NCBI GenBank assembly: GCA_035293845.1
Contig: DATGMB010000218.1
Span: 1-19,811, forward strand
DNA from: DATGMB01 sp035293845
GTDB lineage: Bacteria; Acidobacteriota; Terriglobia; Bryobacterales; Bryobacteraceae
Direction of reading: 5' to 3'
Length of the DNA stretch: 19,811 bases
A program made the translations under genes and the position numbers. This document shows, one piece after another, positions 14,337 to 19,811 of this stretch. The notes under the pieces were generated by a model. That model ran no database searches. It saw only the letters and a program-made list of their open reading frames with translations, and was not told the origin of the DNA. Position 1 is the stretch's first letter; every line of letters starts with the position of its first letter.

Positions 14337-15173
14337 ATGCGGTATCTTCTCGTTCTTCTGATCGCCGGGCTCTGCGCCGCGGAGCCGGTGATTCACCCCG
14401 GCGGCGCGCAGCCCCTGCTCGACCAGGGCTACCGGCAGATGTACGACCTGCAGTTCGCGGATGCGCACAACACCTTTCACCAGTTCGAGCGCGAGCATCC
14501 CGCCGATCCGATGGGGCCGGCGTCCGACGCGGCCGCCTACCTCTTCTCCGAATTCGACCGCCTGCACATCCTGCAATCGGAGTTCTTCACCCACGACCAG
14601 CACTTCATTACGGACCACAAGCTGACGCCCGATCCCGCGCTGAAGCAGCAGTTCGATGCGGCGCTCGATCGCGCCCAGGCGCTTGCCGCCAAATCGCCCG
14701 AAGATAAGAACTCGCAGTTCGCCTCCATCCTGGCCAACGGTCTCCGCTCGAACTACATGGCGCTGATCGAAAAGCGCTACGCCGCGGCGCTTTCCGAAAT
14801 GAAATCCGGGCGCGCCGCCGCCGAAAAGCTGTTGGCCGCGGACCCGACGTTCTACGATGCATGGCTCGCGGTGGGCGTCGAAAACTACATGCTCAGCATC
14901 AAGTCCGCCCCGGTGCGCTTCTTCCTTCGCCTTTCCGGCGCCGAGACGAACCGCGAGACCGGAATCGCCAAGCTCAAGCTGACGGCCGAAAAGGGCCATT
15001 ACCTCGCGCCGTTCGCCAAGCTGCTGCTGGGCGTGGCCGCGATGCGCGATCACGATACCAGGACCGCCGGCAATATCCTGACCGAGCTGGCGCGCACGTA
15101 CCCCAACAATCCGCTCTACCGGCAGGAACTGGCGCGGCTCGACCCGATGGCATCGAGAAGCATGGACAACTGA
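14337..15173 (+). CDS. Secreted TPR-like protein
   Basis: This 278-residue protein starts with the signal peptide MRYLLVLLIAGLCAA, probably cleaved before EPVIHP, so it acts in the periplasm or at the cell surface. Helical repeats with TPR spacing follow. One is LLDQGYRQMYDLQFADAHNT, then FHQFEREHPADP. Another lies around KRYAAALSEMKSGRAAAEKL with DPTFYDAWLAVGVENY, and a last one around NILTELARTYPNNPLYRQEL. No catalytic motif is seen; a scaffold role is typical of such proteins. The ATG at 14337 is preferred over the TTG at 14319 because it begins the signal peptide. It follows a run of seven T residues, notable in this GC-rich region. Its end is duplicated at the junction with the next gene. 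Confidence 0.8.
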   Translation: MRYLLVLLIAGLCAAEPVIHPGGAQPLLDQGYRQMYDLQFADAHNTFHQFEREHPADPMGPASDAAAYLFSEFDRLHILQSEFFTHDQHFITDHKLTPDPALKQQFDAALDRAQALAAKSPEDKNSQFASILANGLRSNYMALIEKRYAAALSEMKSGRAAAEKLLAADPTFYDAWLAVGVENYMLSIKSAPVRFFLRLSGAETNRETGIAKLKLTAEKGHYLAPFAKLLLGVAAMRDHDTRTAGNILTELARTYPNNPLYRQELARLDPMASRSMDN

Positions 15174-15192
15174 GAGGCATGGACCACTGAGA
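15160..15192. repeat. Near-perfect tandem duplication at a gene junction
   Basis: GCATGGACAACTGAGA (15160-15175) recurs as GCATGGACCACTGAGA (15177-15192) with one change and one intervening base. The first copy holds the last codons and TGA stop of the TPR gene. The second holds a mini-frame, Met-Asp-His-stop (15179-15190), and its last base is the A of the next ATG. Confidence 0.75.
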
Positions 15193-16286
15193 TGAGCGGC
15201 GACAGCGTCTTCGTAATCGGCGGCGGCCCCGCCGGCCTCGCCACGGCCATCGCGGCGCGGCTGCGCGGGTTCGAGGTGCAGGTGGCGGACGGCGCCGCCC
15301 CGCCCGTCGACAAGGCCTGCGGCGAAGGCGTGATGCCGGATGGCGTCGCCGCGGCGCGGGCGCTCGGCCTGGATCTCGAACCCGCCGGCTACCCGTTCCG
15401 CGGCATCCGCTTCGCCGCCGCGGATGCGGCCACCCCTGCCGTCTCCGCCGATTTCCCGCACGGCCGCGGCCGCGGCGTGCGGCGCACGGTGCTGCACCGC
15501 CTCATGATCGAGCGCGCGGCATCGCTCGGCGTGCAATTCCGGTGGGGCGCGGCGGTGACCGGGCTGGAGGGCATCCGCGCCCGCTGGATCGTCGGCGCGG
15601 ACGGCAGCCGCTCGCTCGTGCGCCGCTGGGCCGGCCTGGAGCGCTCGGCGCATCAGAGCCAGCGGTACGGTTTCCGCCGCCACTATCGCATCGCCCCGTG
15701 GAGCGAATACATGGAGCTGTACTGGGGCCGCCGCTGCCAGCTCTACCTCACACCCGTCGGCCCCGAAGAGGTCTGCGCCGTGCTGATTTCGCGCGACCCG
15801 CGCATCCGCCTGGACGACGCCCTGCCGGAATTCCCGGAGGTGGCCGCGCGCCTGCGCGGCGCCGCGGGCACGGGTTCCGAGCGCGGCGGCGTCACCGTCT
15901 CGCGCCGCCTGGATGCCGTGTGGCGCGGCAACGTGGCGCTGGTGGGCGATGCCTCGGGCTCGGTCGATGCCGTTACCGGGGAAGGCCTGTGCCTGCTGTT
16001 TCAGCAGGCCGTCGCGCTGGCCGATGCGATGGCCGCCGGCGACTTGAAATCGTACGGCCTGGCGCATCGCCGCATCGGCCGCCGCCCGGAGCGGATGTCC
16101 GCGCTCCTGCTGGCGTTGGACGGCCGGAGCAGCCTCCGTTCCGGCCTGCGCGCGCGCGCCCTCCGCGCCATGGCGGCCCGCCCGCCGCTGTTCCGCGAGC
16201 TGCTGGCCGCGCACGTGGGCGAGCGCTCCACATTCGATATCCTGATTAACGGGCTGGCGTTAGGCTGGCAAATGTTGACCTTATGA
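15192..16286 (+). CDS. FAD-dependent oxidoreductase, geranylgeranyl reductase-like
   Basis: This 364-residue flavoprotein has the dinucleotide-binding motif VFVIGGGPAGLA with GxGxxG at residues 10-15. It then has DKACGEGVMPDG (the CGEG motif of geranylgeranyl reductase relatives), VGADGSRS, and the FAD-ribityl motif VALVGDASGSVDAVTGEG near 250-267. Members reduce or oxidise lipophilic substrates such as polyprenyl chains. Close-looking relatives sit in type III polyketide synthase (alkylresorcinol-type) clusters, but no such synthase is present here. The ATG at 15192 begins just before the nucleotide-binding strand. The gene follows the duplicated junction and ends by overlapping the YceI gene by four bases (ATGA), so the two are translationally coupled. 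It may act at the membrane on an isoprenoid lipid; this is inference. Confidence 0.85.
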   Translation: MSGDSVFVIGGGPAGLATAIAARLRGFEVQVADGAAPPVDKACGEGVMPDGVAAARALGLDLEPAGYPFRGIRFAAADAATPAVSADFPHGRGRGVRRTVLHRLMIERAASLGVQFRWGAAVTGLEGIRARWIVGADGSRSLVRRWAGLERSAHQSQRYGFRRHYRIAPWSEYMELYWGRRCQLYLTPVGPEEVCAVLISRDPRIRLDDALPEFPEVAARLRGAAGTGSERGGVTVSRRLDAVWRGNVALVGDASGSVDAVTGEGLCLLFQQAVALADAMAAGDLKSYGLAHRRIGRRPERMSALLLALDGRSSLRSGLRARALRAMAARPPLFRELLAAHVGERSTFDILINGLALGWQMLTL

Positions 16287-16918
16287 CGAAACTAACGCGT
16301 TCGCTGCTGCCCCGGCTCGCCGGCACCACGCTGCTCGCGGCCGCTCTGCTTTATTCTCAGGGGGCCGAAGCCCCCGCCGCCCAAGGGGCTCCCGCACAGG
16401 AGACCGTGCTCGTGATCGATCCCGCGCTGACCAAGGTCGGCTTCACGCTGCCGGACGTCCTCCACACCGTCCACGGCAACTTCGCGCTGAAGCGCGGCAC
16501 GATCCGCTTCGATACTTCGACCGGCAAGGCATCGGGCGAGCTCGCCGTGGATGCCGCCAGCGGCGACAGCGGCAGCGCCGCGCGCGACCGCCGCATGCAC
16601 CAGAACATTCTGGAGAGCGCCAAATACCCCGAGATCGTCTTCCGGCCCGATCGCGTGCAGGGCAAAGTCCAGCCGCAGGGCATCTCGCAGGTGCAGTTGC
16701 ACGGCACGTTCGTCATTCACGGCGCCGAGCACGAGATCGTCATGCCCGTCGAGGTGGATGCCCGAGGCGACCGCTACACCGCCACCGCGCACTTCACCGT
16801 TCCTTACGTGAAATGGGGCATGAAGAACCCGAGCACCCTGATCCTGCGGGTCTCGGATAAAGTCGACATCGACATCCAGACCGTCGCCCGCCCGCCGGCC
16901 ACCACGGCTGCGCGATAA
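16283..16918 (+). CDS. YceI family exported lipid-binding protein
   Basis: This 211-residue protein has a Sec-type signal (about residues 1-30, with LAGTTLLAAALLYSQG) followed by a YceI beta-barrel domain (about 42-200). Recognisable family phrases are IDPALTKVGFTLPDVLHTVHG, the helix AARDRRMHQNILESAKYPEI, HGTFVIHGAEHEIVMPV and the end VDIDIQTVAR. Known YceI structures are lipocalin-like barrels holding isoprenoid chains. A long low-complexity Ala/Pro/Gln linker separates signal and domain. The start overlaps the oxidoreductase stop, implying linked expression. Together they suggest a periplasmic isoprenoid handler paired with a cytoplasmic or membrane reductase. Confidence 0.92.
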   Translation: MTKLTRSLLPRLAGTTLLAAALLYSQGAEAPAAQGAPAQETVLVIDPALTKVGFTLPDVLHTVHGNFALKRGTIRFDTSTGKASGELAVDAASGDSGSAARDRRMHQNILESAKYPEIVFRPDRVQGKVQPQGISQVQLHGTFVIHGAEHEIVMPVEVDARGDRYTATAHFTVPYVKWGMKNPSTLILRVSDKVDIDIQTVARPPATTAAR

Positions 16919-16929
16919 TCGCTGGAGCG

Positions 16930-17331
16930 ATGAAACCTGGGCTGCTGCGGTTCAACGGCGCCGTCGAGCGCGATCCCGCCATCGATACGTGGATGCGCGA
17001 TCATCCGGGCGAACTGGGCGCCATCGCGCACCAGTGGTTCGAGGCGATGCGAAGCTGCGGCGACGAGGTCCGGGAGCTCCTGCATGACGGCTGCCCCGTC
17101 GCCTGCCTGGGAGACGCGCCCTTCGGCTACGTCAATGTCTTCACCTCACACGTCAACGTCGGGTTCTTTCACGGCGCATCGCTGCCCGATCCCGCCCGTC
17201 TGTTGCAAGGCAATGGCAAGTTCATGCGGCATGTCAAGCTGAGGCCGGGGGCCCCCACGAACGCCGAAGCCCTAAGCCGGCTGATCGAGATGGCCTACTC
17301 CGATATCAAGGACCGCGTCGAAAACGGCTAG
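16930..17331 (+). CDS. DUF1801 (YdhG-like) domain protein
   Basis: This 133-residue cytoplasmic protein matches DUF1801. The signature lies in the C-terminal half: FGYVNVFTSHVNVGFFHGAS, then LPDPARLLQGNGKFMRHVKL. The biochemical function of the family is not established. The ATG at 16930 follows the YceI stop by 11 bases, with TGGAG two bases upstream, so it is probably the last gene of this operon. A GATAAT at 16914-16919, overlapping the YceI stop, could provide its own -10 box. It ends in a hairpin shared with the convergent tautomerase gene. Confidence 0.85.
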   Translation: MKPGLLRFNGAVERDPAIDTWMRDHPGELGAIAHQWFEAMRSCGDEVRELLHDGCPVACLGDAPFGYVNVFTSHVNVGFFHGASLPDPARLLQGNGKFMRHVKLRPGAPTNAEALSRLIEMAYSDIKDRVENG

Positions 17332-17346
17332 CTGCTAAGTTAGCCG
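17325..17346. terminator. Bidirectional hairpin at a convergent junction
   Basis: CGGCTA (17325-17330) pairs perfectly with TAGCCG (17341-17346) across a ten-base loop. The TAG stop of the DUF1801 gene and the TAA stop of the opposing tautomerase gene each overlap one arm. There is no U-tract on either strand. Confidence 0.4.
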
Positions 17347-17789
17347 GGGAATAGCCGTTTCATGACTCGGCCGATGAGTGGAATCCTGTCGGATAAAAGG
17401 CGGCCGCCTACCGCGAAATCGCTCGGCGGGTAAGGGTGAAACCGGATGTTGATGCCCTCGATCCCCGTGGGCGGCACATCGAACGCTTCGGCCAGCACAG
17501 GAGTGAGGCGCCGGGCGATGCGCCGCTGCTGCTTCACTGGCATGCTCCAGTCCGACAGCTCCACCGTCAAATCGATTGCATCCCGTTCACGCGGCGTACG
17601 GCCCCCGATGTACAGTTCGTCTTCGCCGTAGGAGGTAAAGTGCACGGTCGTGCGCTCGCGCAACTCTTCACGGGTGATAGGCGCATGCGGCGAAAAGAAC
17701 AGATCGACAACCGTTGCAGTAAGGCGCTCCGCGATGGCGCGGCGCTGTTCCGGAGTGGTCGTGGGGCACGTGATGCGAAGATACGGCAC
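17340..17789 (-). CDS. Tautomerase family protein, fused two-domain type
   Basis: This 149-residue enzyme begins MPYLRIT, so removal of Met leaves the N-terminal proline that is the catalytic base of the 4-oxalocrotonate tautomerase superfamily. The first beta-alpha-beta unit spans about residues 2-65 (PEQRRAIAERLTATVVDLF, VHFTSYGEDELYIGG). The second spans about 70-125 (AIDLTVELSDWSMPVKQQRR). Two fused units in about 149 residues match cis-3-chloroacrylic-acid-dehalogenase-like members more than the 62-residue single-unit enzymes. The second unit has no internal start proline. The substrate is unknown. The start is GTG at 17789, fixed by the MP rule; an AAGGG overlapping the TolC-gene stop may be its ribosome binding site. 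It lies 16 bases downstream of the TolC-type gene on the same strand. Confidence 0.85.
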   Translation of the reverse strand: MPYLRITCPTTTPEQRRAIAERLTATVVDLFFSPHAPITREELRERTTVHFTSYGEDELYIGGRTPRERDAIDLTVELSDWSMPVKQQRRIARRLTPVLAEAFDVPPTGIEGINIRFHPYPPSDFAVGGRLLSDRIPLIGRVMKRLFPG

Positions 17790-17805
17790 GTCGGCGTCGA
17801 CACCC

Positions 17806-19752
17806 TTATCGCTTCTGCCCCGGCTCGCCCGTGGACTGCGGCACCACCGGGATCAGATCCGGCTCGCGGCCGACCACGCCCGTCTTCGCCTCGTCGATGC
17901 TCACGTTGTGGTCCTGCAGCACCGTTCCGAGCGCGTTCTCCAGGTTCAGATGCGCGTGGATGTAGGAGCTCCTCGCCTGCACTTCGGAGAGCTCGGCATT
18001 GGTCGTATCGCGCTGGGTGATGACCACATCCAGGATGGTAGCGGTCCCCAGCTCGTACTTGCGCCGCGTGCCCGCCTGCGTCTGCTCCTGCAGCTTGCGC
18101 GCCTCGACGCTCGTGTCGTACGCCGCGCGCGCCTGCGAGAGCGCCGTGCGGGAATTGATCACGCCCTGCCGGATGCTGTTGTGAAGCTGCTTATCCTGGA
18201 TCTGCTGCTGCCGGTAGTTCAACTGGTCGGTGACGTAGTCGGCCTGCGCGGCGCGATTGCGGATCGGAATATTGAGGCTCACGGTCGCGCTGTAGTTCGG
18301 GAAATTGCGCCCGAACAACTGGCCCAACATGGTGCCGTAGCCCCCCACGAAATAGCCGTTCACCGGCGCCAGCAGGCCCGCCTGCACTCCATTCGCGTAA
18401 GGCACATTGACCTGGCCGGCCAGACCGCTGTTGGACGCGGAAAACTGCGCCGTGAGCGTCGGCAGCATGGCGTCCCGCACACCCAGCGTAGTGATGCGGG
18501 CATCTTCGAGGCCGAGCTGGCTCTGCGCCACGTCCGGGCGGTTCGCCATCGCTTCCGCGATCAGATCCTGCATCGGCTGCACCGCTTCCTGCGCCGGGAT
18601 CTCGAAATGGTCCGTCGGCACGATGTGGGCATTCACGATATCCGTCCGGTCCAGGCCGCTGCGCGTGATCACCGTCTTCAGGATCGTTTCCTGCTGGAGG
18701 ACCTGCGTCTGCGCGTTGGTCACGTTCTGCTGCGCGGTCTTCATCTCCGCCTCGGCCTGGATGATGTCGATCGGCGCGATCGCGCCCAGCTCGGCGCGGC
18801 GCTTGTTGTCGTTGTACAGCTTGGTATCGAGCTCGAGCGTCTGCTGCAGCACCTTCAACTGCTCGATGTCGCTCACCAGGTCCCAATACAGCATCGCGAC
18901 ATTCGACACCGTGGCCATCACCTGGTTCTTGAAGGTGAGGTCGGAAATCGTAAGCTGGTTCTTCGCGACGCGGATGGCGCGGCTGTTGACGGCCGGCCGG
19001 AAGCCCTGCAGCAGGTTCTGGGTGATCGAAAAGGCCAGCGAACCCTGGGTGTACGGGCTGAACATGTTGTACGGCGAGTTCTGCGTCACGCCGAGCTGGT
19101 TACTCATATAGAGCTGCACATTCGTCCCGGTGAGGAAACCCTGCTGGATGCCGTAGATCGCCGATTTGTACTGCGTGACCAGAAAGTTGGTGCCGGTGAG
19201 GTTGGTGGCCGTCTCGATGGTGGTGTTGTGAACGAACTGCCCCTGCACGAACGCGGTCGGGTCGAGGTTCGGAATCGCCGAGCCGGCGAGCTGCACGCTC
19301 AACCCGCTGAGTACGCCGCCGGTGCCGCTCGAAGAACTGGACGCCGTCCCGCCCGACCCGAGAGCATTCTGCGCCAGCACGCCGACCTGCGCCGAGCTCG
19401 GCCCGCTCGAAATGTTGCTCGAAACGTTGCGCAGCAACTGCCCGGCCTGTGAGCGCAGCAGGTTGGCCTGCGCCAGTTTCGGCGTGTAGCGCGCGTTTTC
19501 GATATCCAGGTTGTTTTCGAGCGCCAGCGCGATGGCGTCGCGCAGCGAAAGATAAATATTGCCGGCCCGCATCAGTTTGTCAATGCGCGGGGAGTCCTCG
19601 AAGCTGGTCTGCGGGATGCGATGGGCCTCGTAATTATTGGCGAACCAGCCGGCAAGCCCGTGGTTACGCGCCCCGGTGATCGAGTAGTCCGACGCGAATG
19701 CCGGCACTGCCATCAACGGGCAGAGAAGAAGGGCGACAAAAGATCGAAGCAT
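17806..19752 (-). CDS. TolC family outer-membrane efflux protein
   Basis: This 648-residue protein should form the trimeric outer-membrane and periplasmic channel of an efflux or secretion system. The signal peptide MLRSFVALLLCPLMAVPAFA is cleaved before SDYSI. The channel core shows two TolC-type repeats: LSLRDAIALALENNLDIENA (about 75-95) and a second half with ALSQARAAYDTSVEARKLQEQT and ELSEVQARSSYIHAHLNLEN. It is longer than typical TolC (about 450-500 residues) because of an N-terminal extension and a Ser/Gly-rich insertion near residues 125-145 (GTASSSSSGTGG). The ATG at 19752 is preferred over the ATG at 19767 because GGGAG lies eight bases upstream and the signal peptide begins there. 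Partner pump subunits would be outside the window. The tautomerase gene follows. Confidence 0.92.
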   Translation of the reverse strand: MLRSFVALLLCPLMAVPAFASDYSITGARNHGLAGWFANNYEAHRIPQTSFEDSPRIDKLMRAGNIYLSLRDAIALALENNLDIENARYTPKLAQANLLRSQAGQLLRNVSSNISSGPSSAQVGVLAQNALGSGGTASSSSSGTGGVLSGLSVQLAGSAIPNLDPTAFVQGQFVHNTTIETATNLTGTNFLVTQYKSAIYGIQQGFLTGTNVQLYMSNQLGVTQNSPYNMFSPYTQGSLAFSITQNLLQGFRPAVNSRAIRVAKNQLTISDLTFKNQVMATVSNVAMLYWDLVSDIEQLKVLQQTLELDTKLYNDNKRRAELGAIAPIDIIQAEAEMKTAQQNVTNAQTQVLQQETILKTVITRSGLDRTDIVNAHIVPTDHFEIPAQEAVQPMQDLIAEAMANRPDVAQSQLGLEDARITTLGVRDAMLPTLTAQFSASNSGLAGQVNVPYANGVQAGLLAPVNGYFVGGYGTMLGQLFGRNFPNYSATVSLNIPIRNRAAQADYVTDQLNYRQQQIQDKQLHNSIRQGVINSRTALSQARAAYDTSVEARKLQEQTQAGTRRKYELGTATILDVVITQRDTTNAELSEVQARSSYIHAHLNLENALGTVLQDHNVSIDEAKTGVVGREPDLIPVVPQSTGEPGQKR

Positions 19753-19811
19753 AGCGGGTACTCCCATTATGGCCGCAAACTGATTACCAATGCTGAGGTA
19801 TACGAAGACTG
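19753..19811 (-). promoter_or_regulatory. Leader and ribosome binding site of the TolC-type gene
   Basis: On the - strand, GGGAG (19761-19765) stands eight bases before the ATG at 19752 and decides that start over the in-frame ATG at 19767. A CATAAT (19765-19770) resembles a -10 box and touches the GGGAG. Only one of the two can be used as such, unless transcription starts further upstream, outside the window. Confidence 0.4.

Noticed and set aside
14112..16214. Open frame of 700 codons on the - strand
   Set aside because: It is a shadow of the aminotransferase, TPR and oxidoreductase genes in GC-rich DNA; its composition is Arg/Ala/Gly/His-rich without domain motifs, whereas the + strand frames carry clear motifs.
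17650..19452. Open frame of 600 codons on the + strand
   Set aside because: It is antisense to the TolC-type gene and shows only Arg/Leu/His-rich composition without domains.

Overview
The window looks like chromosomal DNA of a soil-type member of the Acidobacteriota, probably near Solibacter/Bryobacter. That placement is an inference from three things: high GC content, an 806-residue double-FtsX permease of the type abundant in acidobacteria, and a long TolC protein with an acidobacterial-looking N-terminus. No rRNA, tRNA, CRISPR array, transposase or phage gene was seen. The genes are mostly intact and closely packed, so this reads as an ordinary chromosomal segment with two unusual gene-free gaps.

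Layout from left to right. (1) 42-3265, + strand: a CHASE2-type membrane histidine kinase, overlapping by one base a sigma-54-activating response regulator. (2) 3266-3920: a 655-base gap without a credible gene. It begins with a 30-bp-arm inverted repeat and a second strong hairpin. It then holds a run of about 240 bases with a -10 box, a long paired rod and a rho-independent terminator, which I interpret as an undescribed structured RNA. (3) 3921-5267, +: a secreted heparinase II/III-like protein. (4) 8233-5445, - strand: pgpA, an IPT/TIG plus NHL-type beta-propeller protein, and cinA. (5) 8234-8471: a divergent, hairpin-rich intergenic region. (6) 8472-11176, +: a small helical protein and the ADOP/MacB-like permease. 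(7) 11618-11184, -: a DUF6526 membrane protein. (8) 11775-17331, +: a LacI-type regulator, a class III aminotransferase, a secreted TPR protein, a geranylgeranyl-reductase-like FAD oxidoreductase, a YceI lipid-binding protein and a DUF1801 protein. (9) 19752-17340, -: a TolC-type outer-membrane factor followed by a fused 4-oxalocrotonate-type tautomerase.

How the parts may work together. The kinase/regulator pair forms one phosphorelay whose target promoters are not visible here. The pgpA-cinA group joins phospholipid synthesis to nucleotide-pool repair, with an unexplained propeller protein between them. The oxidoreductase and YceI genes are translationally coupled (ATGA overlap), and both families are linked to isoprenoid lipids, so a small isoprenoid or lipid-modification operon is a reasonable guess. 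The LacI regulator immediately upstream, with similar ACCGGAAAC-containing sites in its own leader and in the aminotransferase leader, may control part of it.

The most novel item is the candidate RNA at about 3567-3803. Its 118-base rod closes with a 13-bp helix carrying a single mismatch, and GC content around it falls to about 49% by hand count. All functional names come from motif recognition by eye; no database search was run.
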